DNA of 64,000 bases from Endoconidiophora laricicola. Lineage: Eukaryota > Ascomycota > Sordariomycetes > Microascales > Ceratocystidaceae. The stretch is from positions 1 through 64,000 of the forward strand of contig LXGT01000057.1 in assembly GCA_001640655.1 (NCBI GenBank), in the 5' to 3' direction. The notes beneath the pieces are model-generated. The model worked only from the letters and a program-made list of their open reading frames with translations. It was not told the DNA's origin and made no database searches. The translations under genes were made by a program, and so were the position numbers. Below, piece after piece: positions 50,351-60,817 of the stretch. Each line of letters starts with the position of its first letter. Position 1 is the first letter of the stretch.

Positions 50351-51371
50351 CATTGTTCCCCATTCGCATTCCCATCGCGCAAGGGAAAACATCGGCTGTA
50401 GCACCTGATACTATCTGTGATAGAGGCGACATGTCCATTCTATGGCTTATTCTCACATCATATTCTCTCCTATTTGGATAGTGCCGACCTGGCCCAGGAC
50501 GTTATCGGTGCAGTCGATAGCATCACAAAGTGACATGCCGGGTTTGATTGGCATGTGCAGAATGTAAGATTGGGATTATAGAGATTACAAGCGGGGTTGC
50601 TGTACAAAATTCCGGAACTTGTGACAACAACAATAACAACAGGCCTGTACATTGGACTGGAATAGACATGGAACAAGCACCAAGGACGTTTCTTCTACCG
50701 TAAAAGTCATTTTCAGAATCTCTGTGCCCGGAAAATCACACACTTGTCCCAGCCAAAGACCGGTCGTTTCATAACTTGATGCAATGCAATGCAAAGCAGC
50801 ACGTTCCCTTATCGTGGCTTGGCACAATTAGATCAAGAAAGAGAATTATATATTACCAGGTTTACACAAACGTTTGCAATGAGAAGGACGGACAAAACAG
50901 GTGGGGGTTTCTAGTCTGTGATAACGCCTTCGTTAGACAGTTTTCCCAGGGCCTAAAAAGGCATACAAAGCCACGGACAGATAGTCTGAATAAGCCCTAC
51001 AGCTGCTCCAGGCACTGAAACTTGAACACGAGAAAAACTCTATTTTAACCACGAATTCGCTGGCCGGAAATCACACTATAGGATGTTAAGCTATTCGATC
51101 AATCCAGTGTTGGACTGTTCGACGTTATAAGCTGATGTGTCCCTGGAAAGGATTCTGACTCGCAGTTCACTTAAACTTGACTAGTTTGGATGAGTTGTCT
51201 GTTCGCCTTGGAATCTCTTGGGTCTCGCTGCAGAGCTCATGCAAGATCTCTGCTTTGGGAAATCAAACCTAATCACCAGCTTGCAAATAGGGTAGAAATC
51301 TGAGGCTTTAGTGCGTGATAGGTTTACGATATTACTACGTCGTCAATAGTCTTGGGTGGGAATATCGTACA

Positions 51372-51379
51372 TATATAAG
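51372..51379 (+). promoter_or_regulatory. TATA-like element TATATAAG
   Basis: It lies about 150 bases upstream of the ATG at 51525, a plausible distance for a fungal TATA box. The assignment rests on the motif and its position only. Confidence 0.35.
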
Positions 51380-51524
51380 AAGACTAGAGAGTGAAATAGT
51401 TTCGTACATACCAATTGATAGTCTTTGATAACCATATATTCACACAATATCTCGTGTATTGGCCAATAACACATATTCTCCCTCATCAACTCATTATTAA
51501 CTCTATCTCCTACGCCATGTATTC

Positions 51525-52064
51525 ATGCTTGGAACCGTAATTAGCTTCAATGCCGCTCAGGGTCTCGTCAAAGAGCTTGTTGATGTCGTAAGTCAACTCC
51601 CTGTGACACTATACAAACCGGCTCTTACCCAAATTTACACACACCATCTTCATAGTTCTAGAAGCTGAATAAGATTAATGAGTATGAAAAAGTTACAAAC
51701 ACTGCCCTTATTACATAAACAATATCAGTTTACAGGCTTCAGTAAGACCGGTATGAAACGCACACAGTCCGTCCACGCCGCACTAGCCAAAGCCCAGGCG
51801 ACTAGAGATGAAGTACCCGAGTACCACAGCTGCAACATCAAGATTCTAAATCTAGCACACGCATCGTGTCCGCGCAATTTCAATAACATCAAGTCTTACA
51901 CGACCATCACATGGACTAAGCCCTTCCAAAGATGTGACTATGGCGTGTGGATTTTCGAGGACGGCGAGATCAAACATGATGGCCGCGACGGTGGATATCT
52001 TAACTGGGCATTCTCGGGGCGGTTTGAACGTGAAGGTGGCTTGGTCAAGTTCAGAAAGTCATGA
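51525..52064 (+). CDS. small unknown protein with uncertain 5' exon structure
   Basis: The 3' part (51729-52064) is a clear coding frame ending in KFRKS. It has a conserved-looking block of aromatic and charged residues (YGVWIFEDGEIKHDGRDGGY, then NWAFSGRFEREGGLVKF) and three Cys. A second frame from the ATG at 51525 (MLGTVISFNAAQGLVKELVDV) ends at a good GTAAGT donor at 51588. Joining 51525-51587 to 51729-52064 (acceptor after ATATCAG) keeps frame and gives 132 residues, but this 141-bp intron lacks the CTAAC branch site seen in most other introns here. Alternatively the ATG at 51678 starts a 128-residue protein, or the gene is frameshifted. There is no signal peptide or known catalytic motif, and I do not recognise the family. 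It converges on the lipase gene 217 bp away. Confidence 0.55.
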
Positions 52065-52281
52065 CTAGAGACATTATGACTAGACCGTAAGACACTACCG
52101 TCGGCTATTAATCCATTCACAATGAGATACAAGGTGTAGGGACGACATGGTATATAGAATATGAACATGCAACTTTGAGCGACTATATTGGCATCATGGC
52201 ATGCGGCGTATTAAATGCAAAAATGATGAATAATAATTAAATAAATAAACACCTCCCAGATTCAGTACATCACGATGTGAA

Positions 52282-53541
52282 TCAAAGCTCTTCATTTTCC
52301 TCGACGGTTTGATAGATATTCTTAGACCAGTTTTTCGGGTCACCGCCAGGAAGACACAAACCCAATCTCCAGAAGTAATCGCGATGGGCAAAAAACAACT
52401 CCCATAATTTGGGGATCCCCATTCCGATGACTTCAAGCTTGAGTCTGTTTTCTCGAGCCCAGGAGTTGGCATCTTTGAAGATGGATAACATACCGTCGTT
52501 TGATCTCTCTAACTTGCTGAGATTAAACAGGGCACTTTCAGTTTCTTCGTCGCCAGCACTGCAGGCAGGATCGTTCTGACCTACGCAGATATGTACATCG
52601 TTGATATCTGGGTACAGATCGGGCTTGCTGATGAAGATCTCGCCGGAGTGTGAGTGGTAATCCCACTCTCCCGGTGGAAGAAGAGGGACCGGATCATCAA
52701 TGTGCGTGACTCGTCGAAACACGCGATCTTCAGCCTTTGATGTATCGTTCACAACGGTGTTAAGACTAAATACACGATCTATAAAATCCGCCACGCCGGC
52801 ATTGCCAACCCGCGGTTCTCCAAAGGTTGTTACCAAGAGGTTGTCCCAGCCGAGACCAACCTTGAGCTCAATTGCAGCCAAGGTTGCAACAGCTCCTCCC
52901 AAGCTATGCCCGACAAGATGAATCGTGTAATCTGGGTACCTCTCGTGCAAAGTGTGTAGCTGGGGTAGAACAATGTCTCGTGCATTGAGCCAAGACGAGA
53001 AGAATCCAGTATGGACAGTGCAGTTATGACATTCGTATTGGTGTGCCTCACTATCGCCACCATCACCCGGTACGGGATACGGTGTGTAAGCCTGTGGCAC
53101 AGTCGTCAGATCAATGACTGTATTCGTCACACTGTATGTTCCTCTGAAAGATACTACGATAGCCTTATGGAACCCATTATCCACCGCGATATACCCGCAA
53201 CTATCACTCAAGAGAATGCCAGTGTTCCATGTTTTGACCAGCTCAAGTGAGGGAAAATCGCGACAGCGACTTGCGCACTTGAACGGCTTGCTGACGCCCG
53301 TGGTGCCTACGCAATAACTGATGTCTACTAGTCGTGACATGCGCTCCAACGACACGAACAGTCCTGCCGATGCTGGCGGTGCCAGTGCGGTTGCGGGTGA
53401 TGCCGACGGTGCATGCTTTGACGGCGACGATGTATGCGAAGGGTTGACGGCAATCGGCGGGCCATTAAAACGGTGCATTGCGCCCTGCGCAGAGCTAGAA
53501 AACACAGGCAATAATCCGAAGAGAAGCACCGATGACTTCAT
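52282..53541 (-). CDS. secreted class 3 lipase
   Basis: A single exon of 419 residues. It begins MKSSVLLFGLLPVFSSSAQG, a signal peptide with probable cleavage after about residue 18-20, followed by a Ser/Pro/Ala-rich stretch. The lipase class 3 fold follows: the oxyanion-side motif VVSFRGTYS, nucleophile Ser213 in GHSLGGAVATL, catalytic Asp in THIDDPVPLLPP (~residue 283-285) and, by analogy with Rhizomucor-type lipases, catalytic His386 in FFAHRDYFWRL. Several Cys (CVG, CASRC, CHNC, CVG, CSAG, CLPGG) suit a disulfide-bonded extracellular enzyme. The family hydrolyses triacylglycerols or related esters outside the cell. Relative to small Rhizomucor-type enzymes it has an insertion of about 50 residues between the Asp and His blocks. 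No lipase-specific neighbours are present. Confidence 0.93.
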   Translation of the reverse strand: MKSSVLLFGLLPVFSSSAQGAMHRFNGPPIAVNPSHTSSPSKHAPSASPATALAPPASAGLFVSLERMSRLVDISYCVGTTGVSKPFKCASRCRDFPSLELVKTWNTGILLSDSCGYIAVDNGFHKAIVVSFRGTYSVTNTVIDLTTVPQAYTPYPVPGDGGDSEAHQYECHNCTVHTGFFSSWLNARDIVLPQLHTLHERYPDYTIHLVGHSLGGAVATLAAIELKVGLGWDNLLVTTFGEPRVGNAGVADFIDRVFSLNTVVNDTSKAEDRVFRRVTHIDDPVPLLPPGEWDYHSHSGEIFISKPDLYPDINDVHICVGQNDPACSAGDEETESALFNLSKLERSNDGMLSIFKDANSWARENRLKLEVIGMGIPKLWELFFAHRDYFWRLGLCLPGGDPKNWSKNIYQTVEENEEL

Positions 53542-55039
53542 TGTTATCAGTGATTCTCTATTGTTGTAAAATGTGAAGTCGTTCCAACGATTATTCTAGG
53601 GGTTCGAAGTTGTAAAGGGTTCGGCGATGAAGCGCCCTCGTGACGTCAATCGAGATATTCGCAACTTTGTCGGTTTTGTAATGAAAAGTCAAATATTGTG
53701 CTGAAAATTTCCGGGTGACGATGAAATAGCAGTGAAAATAGGGATACCAATAATATTCCCGGTCAGAGGTCACTTGATGACTTGTACAACGCCAGATTTT
53801 GTTGAAGTTTGGGGCTTCGCTGACTGGTTTGGCATTGTTGGGGTCAAGCGCAGGCGCTCGAAGAACCAACACTGATAGAAGTTTCTGTACAAGTCAATGG
53901 GAATATAACTTTACTATTGGTGTTTTGGTATGCAGTTCTTGCCTAGGAGGGTGTTTAACAACATAAAGTATTTACACACCCATAAGGAGATAATTACACT
54001 CCTTTGCTAGAATAAAACCATATTGCAATTTATATGTTTCCATTACATACTCCCTTAAAGATAATTAATAACTTGTCATACAATGGTAGGCTAAGATCAC
54101 TTGACATTGTCAATAAGGGTGCATAATTTCATGGTTTGTTGATTATCCAAAAACCCTACCACTAGGGTTATTGTTAATACCTAATCACCCTTGCTACCAA
54201 ACTCCCAAAGCAAACTATTAGTCTCATCCAATAGGTCGACTCACTAATGGAGTATCTACTTACTGTTATTAAAAAAAGCATAATCCATGCACTCCAATTA
54301 ACTTGATAAGTATAGAACATCCCATTGTCAATCTATCTAACTCTACCACAAGATAGTCTGAACGAGTTGTTTATTATAAGCATCCACTGAATAAGTGAAC
54401 CCTTACTACTCCCTACTTCAACAGGAGGTTATGAGCTCCACGGAACACTAAGCTTTGATTATATCAAATCTACTTCTGATCGTCTGTTGTTTCGATTCGA
54501 CCAACCGCTTAAGTCGTTAAAGTCACTTGCAACTGGCTTGCTAGGGGTCGTTAAATTACTATTCACTAATTTTCAATTATAGCAGGCAAACCGACGGTTG
54601 GCAACCTATAATTGCAACCTCTCTCTTGGTAACAGACTAAGCAACAGCCATAACCCTATTACCCTATAAGCCTATCAAGATAGCAAACGATCAGTCGCCA
54701 CGAAATATCAATGGGACATAGGTATTGAGAATAAAGCTAAGTGGACATACAGTAGGGTAAACATGATAAAAGTAGTATTAAAACCTACGTTACGTGTAAT
54801 CAGCCAAAAGAAAGATATTAATATTGAAACTGGACCAAGTAGATGAGATAGTGTGTATGTAAAAGGAAAGTAACCTCCAGAAAGCTCAAATGAGTGGTTG
54901 CTTTTCCACCGAATATACACCTCCAAGGTAAAATATTCAAGAACCGAAAACGCCTACCATGGTAGGTTGCCGTGGGTATGTTGGGTTTTTTAGAATGACA
55001 AAAAGATGTGATAAACGCAAGTTGAGTATCTCAAATAGT
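53542..55039. other. AT-rich spacer with one candidate small reading frame
   Basis: About 1.5 kb between two minus-strand genes. The first ~330 bases include a protein-like minus-strand frame (53591-53881; see findings) that has no ATG of its own. The stretch 53900-54700 is AT-rich with no ORF or obvious repeat. No RNA gene recognised. Confidence 0.45.
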
Positions 55040-55559
55040 TTATTCAACAGGCTCTAAGCTATAGAAAGTACCCTGGATTTGCGCGTTGGTGCAGTTTTTA
55101 CCACTGCAAGATAGGTTTAGAGTAACGCTGCCGCTGGCTTCGTAAGTGGCGTTACTAGATATATTGTTAGTATTTAGTAATATGGATAATATACATCGAA
55201 CAAATAACTTACCCGTTCTCAAAGCACGACTTCTGGATCATGGTGATGCGGCGACTGGTGCTGTAAATAAACTCGGCAAGAGAACTATCACAGCCCCAGC
55301 GGTCAGAGTGGCCGGGAATCTCGATGGCAACTGACGATGAGTTGTACGAGCAGGTGATGGGGCTGATGGTAGCGTTCTCAGAAGAGTACGGCTGGTACTG
55401 AAAGCTGAACTCGCTAAGAGAGGTGTCATTGAGGTTCGACTTGCCGACGAAGTTGGAGATGGTGAAGTCGGTAGGAACGGTGTCAGAGGTGCAGCCGGTC
55501 TGCCTGGGAATCACAAAGGCTAGCACAGAAGGGACGAGGAAGAGTAGCTTGACGAGCAT
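55040..55559 (-). CDS. small secreted cysteine-containing protein, possibly Alt a 1-like
   Basis: Two exons on the minus strand, 55559-55213 and 55154-55040, encode 153 residues. The 58-bp intron has a GTAAGT donor and a TACTAAC branch site, and joins GG/T to give SCFENG/NATYEASG. The ATG at 55559 starts MLVKLLFLVPSVLAFVIP, a good signal peptide; the frame upstream of it lacks an ATG. The mature part has six Cys (in QTGCTS, ITCSYN, WGCDSS, KSCFEN, LSCSGK, NCTNA), which allows three disulfides, and several N-glycosylation sequons (NDT, NAT, NSS, NAT, NLS, NCT). The order of a W-x-C block, a strand with a Cys and a final G-x-x-x-LNLSC strand resembles Alt a 1-type (AA1-like) secreted fungal proteins. 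That assignment is tentative. It probably acts outside the cell; its function is unknown. Confidence 0.75.
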
Positions 55560-55758
55560 GACGAATAATATTAGGAGTAAATTGAAGAGTGACGAGAAGT
55601 AAAACGAGAGTTGCGGTAGAAGATAGATATCTAAGTGAACGTGAGACAATATCGTTATATTCGTAAGCGAACGTGATGTGATGTTTGTTAGAAAGAATTA
55701 TTACTTCAAATCTATGTTAAAAGGCGATTGAGGGTTTGACGAAAAGAGCTATCCCCAT

Positions 55759-55766
55759 ATTATATA
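55759..55766 (-). promoter_or_regulatory. TATA-like element TATATAAT
   Basis: It is 200 bases upstream of the ATG of the small secreted protein, on the same strand. It is a plausible TATA box by motif and position only. Confidence 0.35.
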
Positions 55767-57593
55767 GGTAGGGACAGTACTGTGATGTGAGGTTACGCAT
55801 GGATAGACACACATTCGTCACACCCCCAAAAGGTCTTAATCGCTAAAGTTCTGAAGTTCTCTTTGAATTGACAGGATAACCCGGAACCCGGTGATATCCA
55901 ACGTAAGCAAACATTTCTGATACTAATTCCATAGTAACCACTGCCACTACATTTCCTATCCGTAAACCCAACCGCCGATAGATTGTGTAGATAATTTAGA
56001 ACTTACTGATCCTGAGATCCCGGATGCCTCTTCGGAAGAATTAACAAAGACATAAACAGAGAAAGAGAAAGAGGGGAGAGGAAACGACGCAACGAGACGA
56101 GTAGAAAGACGAAGATACCCGAATCCTGGCCTAGAGCTTGGCGCTAACACTTCTGTTGATGACGCTTGCACAGACTAATCCACGCTGAAAAACTGACTGC
56201 TATTGGCAGGATGAGGCTGGGGCAATGTGCCGGGCTCGATCAAAATTGAGCCTCTCACATATTGCTGTACGCCTTTAAAAAGGGAAAAAATTGGTTAGCT
56301 ATCTCTAGGGTATATTGTACAAAGACGAACAAGTCGTTATAGAACAAACAAATGATATCGGCCGCCGCCTTGAGCCCTGTATAATGCTGCTTTGAGTCCT
56401 TTCATTGGTACAACAAAAATAAGGCGATACATACAGTAGTAATGTAGATTAATGATAAAAAAAACGTGGACAAGGTGACCTTGAAGTACTGTGTGTTGAT
56501 ATAGCCGAAACAAGGCCTCCACTTTGTAGAAGAAAAGCCGTAGGAAAGGGAGAGTAGGTGGCTTTAGCGTAGGATTTTGGGCTGCTCCCGCTTTTCTCTT
56601 ACTTCGCTCTATATTCTTTTGCTCCCTTTGATGGCATGCATAGTATGGGCTCCAGGAGTGACGGTTTACACAATCTTTGTTTTCTTTCATTCATCTCAGC
56701 TTGAGTTCTTTGGAATGTCGCCGCTGGCGGATCGCTAAGTCTTGGCGAACCGGTCGATCATACTGTCTTCTAGTATTGCTACTAGAAGAAAGAGCCATGG
56801 CATGCGGTTTAGATGATCTTTTTTTTTATTATTACTTATTTAATCTCATGGTTTTTTTTTTGGCTAGCCTAGCCTTATTCTGATAATGTTGTGAAATTTT
56901 GGATAAAAGGAGTGGCTGGAAGACGTTGCGAACTTAGGAGTTGTTTACGTACCTGCGGATAGGAGCAGAGTGAGATGTGCAAGTGACAGATATTGTTTTT
57001 GGCGTATACACAGCCGGGCTGCTGAGTACCCTGCAGATATGCAGAGAAGTAATATGTCATTGTAAATATAGCAAATACATTGGATTATACCGCTGAAGCC
57101 GGTGTCCGAGACGCTTACTTGCCGACTTACTGCATGCTGCATGCAACAATAAATCATGTCGAGTGCCGCTGACAGTCCTGACTGAAGTTGTCGGAACGTC
57201 GTATTAAGCGACCGTTTATCACCCGAAACCAGTAATTAGTGTACTGTTATTAGTGTCGGCTTGTCATCTTCTGACTAAGACACTGATTAACGCTGAAAAA
57301 ACAAACAAGTCGCCAAAGCTAACTAGGAAAGGTCGGCGTTGTACAGCATCACCACTTTTGAATACGAACGCTGCGTGCCATATCTGCAGATATTACGAGC
57401 ATCGTAAAAAAACCCATATCTAGGATATAAAATGTCAGATAGATGCAGTGTTCGTCATTGTTTGGCCAGGAACATGCCTTCGAAAAAATAAATTTGGCAT
57501 CTACTACTAGTACTACGTATTTAGAACTCACTGGGACTGGTACACACAGCCACAAACTCATCGACGCCACAAATTGTACGAAGACCTATCTGT

Positions 57594-57599
57594 CACGTG
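57594..57599. promoter_or_regulatory. CACGTG E-box upstream of eL36
   Basis: A perfect palindromic CACGTG 157 bases before the eL36 start. In several yeasts Cbf1-type bHLH factors bind this motif in ribosomal protein promoters. Whether it is used here is inference from position. Confidence 0.35.
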
Positions 57600-57755
57600 C
57601 ATGCACACAATTCGTAGGTATCAATATGCCCCGCTTTTGTGAATCCTGCCTGTGGGATACTGTTATTTTTTCTTTGGCAATATTTGGATTCTGAATTTGG
57701 GAAAAAAGTTTCTCATCCACATCGACACTCTCCGGTTCGACATATCACCAAAAAA

Positions 57756-58701
57756 ATGGCTAAGGAGGCTTCTACCCGCACTGGTCTGGCTGTCGGCCTG
57801 AACCACGGTCACGTACGTGTCGAAGTCTCACCTCTTGGAGGATCTCTGCTGTCCACCTCCACACACATTGGCATCACTGGCTGAAGTGCTGTTATCTGAT
57901 ATCATCTCCCCGGCGAGCGAAACCTCGAGCTGAGAGTGATGCAAGAACGACAATACTTTATCCGATGTATGCCGCATGTGAAAGCATGACGACGAATCGA
58001 ATACACCGAATCTATCGACAAGCGAGATCGAATAGTATGCGGAACCTGCTGATACTGGCATTTTTCTAAATATCAAGTTCCTGTAAACAGTCAACTTGAT
58101 GTTCTGCTGTGTATCTGTTCAGTACGCTCTGTCGCATTCAACTCTCTGTCTATTAGATACGGCACTATTCATTCGTTCGTTTCTGCTTTGGGCCCATTCA
58201 ATGCAGACGATGGACGCTGACTCAACGGTATTTATAGCAAAACACCCCTCGCGTTAACAAGGCTCGCATCTCCCGTACGAAGGGTCACCTGAGCAAGCGC
58301 ACTTCTTTCGTCCGTGAGGTCGTCAAGGAGGTTGCTGGGTAAGCATCCCCGTTCTAATGACAAAACACCATGAAAAACAGCTGCCGGTACTCGGCGCCTT
58401 ACGTTGTCCTATACTTGTCAATACCTATCAGTAAAAAGAATATGCACTAATATGCAATACTATACAGTCTGGCTCCCTACGAGCGCCGTGTTATTGAGCT
58501 GTTGCGCAACTCCAAGGACAAGCGTGCCCGCAAGCTGGCGAAGCGGAGAGTAAGTTCAATCTTCCACCAGACACCGATGCTTGATCATAAACACAATACA
58601 CATACTAACAACTCTTATAGCTCGGTACCTTCGGTCGTGCCAAGAAGAAGGTCGACGAGATGCAGCGTGTCATCGCCGAGTCTCGCCGCGTTGCTCACTA
58701 A
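57756..58701 (+). CDS. RPL36: 60S ribosomal protein eL36
   Basis: Four coding exons (57756-57812, 58238-58338, 58468-58549, 58621-58701) encode 106 residues, the usual size. The introns are 425, 129 and 71 bp with donors GTACGT, GTAAGC and GTAAGT; the third has a TACTAAC branch site. eL36 is a structural protein of the large ribosomal subunit. The family is unmistakable from RISRTKGHLSKRT, FVREVVKEVAG/LAPYERRVIELLRNSKD, KRARKLAKRR/LGTFGRAKKKV and the basic ends. The first exon encodes only 19 residues (MAKEASTRTGLAVGLNHGH), and the long first intron is typical of fungal ribosomal protein genes. The junction gives GHQNTPRV where most relatives have a Lys after GH; I kept this acceptor because it preserves frame and gives the expected TPRV. 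It converges on the UBX gene. Confidence 0.96.
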
Positions 58702-59276
58702 ATGCAGTTTCCTCAAATGGATATTTCTCTCATGTATCAACTTGACTGACCTCAAGCTGTTATGATGTAACAAAAGAGAAAAATATGTTATCAAAAAGGG
58801 TTAAAAAACTGGGAATGACAGCACAAAAAGACAATATAAAAAAAAGAATATCCACATCAAAAGCGACTTTCAGATCATCTTTCTTACACGACTGGAAAAG
58901 CCGGCGAAAACGGGGAACACTATCTTTCTATGTTTTTCTTTACTTATTCACTATGGAGTTTGGAAGCCACATCATCATTTCTTCATGGGTACAAAACCGG
59001 TTCTGGGGCATACATGGGTTTACGGTGATGTCGTATCAAGATCAATTTCAACGGCATTACATATACTTCCACCTTGCCTTTTACAACCTTAACTTTCCTC
59101 GTGGATTTTGATGTTTTTGATATTTCTTTACTTGGAGGCGATGTTTGCCCTCGGCTTCACTTGGTGTTGCTATACTAGTATTGTGACTTGTTTGTGAATA
59201 TCTATGTAATGACGTTGGCCATATTGCAATTAACCTGAAAGAAATGTACGTCGCTACAAGCGTGTGTAACATGTAT
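58702..59276. other. convergent intergenic region
   Basis: A 575-base spacer between eL36 and the UBX gene, A-rich then T-rich, as expected for opposing 3' untranslated regions. Nothing else seen. Confidence 0.6.
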
Positions 59277-60817
59277 CTATCTCTTGCCAGGACCTTTAAA
59301 CCATTTGGGAACCAGCTTTGCACTGCCTCCACTAGTTTTTCTTAAAGGCTCAGCTGCGGCCACAACTGTACTCATACCCTCGTTCTCGTCAGAAACGTTC
59401 GGAATATCAGGAATTGTGATCTGTTTTGCCTTCATAGCCGACTCTGTGTTTAAGAATGGCATCTCGCGTTCAAGTACAGTAACGCTATCGCCCCATAGTA
59501 GAGTGATCAAGATGCCGCCCGTTAGCTTGTAGCCCTGGATCAACGTCGTGTCGTTATCTAAAATTTCCCGGTGGCCCGGTATCAGTACCAAGCGGAATGG
59601 TAGATCTGGATTGGCCATGTGCTTACGCACGGCAGTGTGCAGCATACTTCCAGTGCCCTCATGACCCCAATTCCACTGCGCAGAAGTATTGTCTGGAAAT
59701 CGAACACGGGTCGAGATGGTTTTCACAGCAGCGAGCTTGGCAGTATTGGCGGCAGTTTTCTGTGCCATTTCGTCGTCAGATAGAAGCCGTTTGTTGTGGG
59801 ATCTTTCTAGGAGCTGGGCCTGGTGCAGTCTTGCTAGAGCGATGGACGGAATGAAATCATCCTCCTCAGGGTTGGTTAGAGCAGCAGCTGGAATTGAAGA
59901 TGCTGGTGCAGCGAATATCCCGACAGGTTGTAGAGGATCAACTGGAAGTGAGGGAGGAGGTGTAGTGCTGGTGCTTCTGCGAGGCTCTGTCTTGGTCTCT
60001 GAAGTTGAGTGAACCTCGGCGGTAATCACAGGGTTAGTTGCACCAGATTCTGGTGTAATATTTGGAACAGGTTCATCTTGAAGTGCTGTTTTGGCTAGCA
60101 CTTCTGGTGGAATATCTGCAGAGGAAGATTCGGTCTCTTTGAAGTACGTGCTAATATCCTCCATAGCGGAAAACAAGGGCTGTTCTGTAACCTTGAAAGA
60201 TAACCGCATTAGCACGTTACTCGAGTTGAATCCCATCTGCGACAGAGTTTTCTGAAAATCAGCAAATGTAGCCAGCTCACGGCCCATGATGTTGAGGACT
60301 GGCGTTTCGTAGAACAGCTGGCCAGCACCGCTTGTCACGTTCCCAGCCGTACCACGAGCCGTCAGATTCAGGTTTCGGCCTTGGTTAGCCGGCCCGCTTT
60401 CAAGCTGTCGCAGAATCTTCCATATTGTGAAGTCGCTAGGAAATTTGGCGATAAGGCGACCACTTGGGATTTCCGTGCTTTCTGGATAAGGGAGTTGGAC
60501 AGCGACTGTGACAACGGAGGGTGTTCGTGATTTGAGTACAAGTTCAAGTTTTGCACCGCTAGTAAGCTTGGAGTGCCGGAAAGGAGCAGAAAGATCTACC
60601 GACTTCTGATTATGTCTGGCGAGTATTGTTAGAACAAGGATCCGATATAGATGGGTTGGTAACTAGCGATTTGCACTCACCGTAATTGATACTTGTCACT
60701 AGAGAGATTGAGCTTTGTGCAGGCCTCGATTAGCACATCAGACAAATAAGTCCCCGGTGATACTTTCACCTGCGTACGCTTGAGGTCGGAGTTCAACACC
60801 CAAACGTGAGACGACAT
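59277..60817 (-). CDS. UBX4: TUG/ASPL-type UBX domain protein (Ubx4-like)
   Basis: Two exons on the minus strand, 60817-60681 and 60615-59277, encode 491 residues. The 65-bp intron (GTGAGT donor, TTCTAAC branch) joins CG/A to give KYQLR/HNQKSVDLS. The start MSSHVWVLNSD opens a ubiquitin-like TUG-UBL1 domain (residues 1 to ~75; it ends near LELVLKSRTPSVVTVAVQLP). A less structured Pro/Thr/Ser-rich linker follows. A UBX domain lies at about residues 345-425 (TRVRFPDNTSAQWNWG, then LPFRLVLIPGHREI). Proteins with this layout (yeast Ubx4, mammalian ASPSCR1/TUG) bind the AAA ATPase Cdc48/p97 and modulate its hexamers in ER-associated and other protein degradation. The FPR-loop typical of UBX domains appears as LPFRL. 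It is divergent from the proteasome gene PUP3, an interesting functional neighbour. Confidence 0.85.

Larger units (their letters stand above)
48954..51524. other. spacer, 2.6 kb, with upstream region of the 14-3-3 gene
   Basis: About 700 bases next to 48954 form the 14-3-3 upstream region. They are purine-rich on the + strand, i.e. pyrimidine-rich in the direction of that gene, with many CAAAGCC/CAGCC-like units. This creates a 205-codon Leu/Pro-rich frame that I do not regard as coding. A TAG triplet microsatellite lies at 50325-50350. No gene recognised. Confidence 0.5.
55560..57755. other. divergent promoter region, 2.2 kb
   Basis: The region lies between the divergent secreted-protein and eL36 genes and should hold both promoters. 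A TATA-like element (55759) and a CACGTG box (57594) are listed separately. The short frames in between show no protein features. No RNA gene seen. Confidence 0.5.

Noticed and set aside
54264..54431. TGTT...AACA interval that could be a solo LTR
   Set aside because: The flanking 5-base sequences differ, so there is no target-site duplication, and no related second copy was noticed in the window.
56337..56690. 117-codon minus-strand frame
   Set aside because: Mixed composition, no domain, located in a promoter region between divergent genes.
57813..58237. Possible box C/D snoRNA in the long eL36 intron 1
   Set aside because: An imperfect C-box-like GTGATGC and scattered CTGA motifs occur, but spacing and a closing stem are not convincing.
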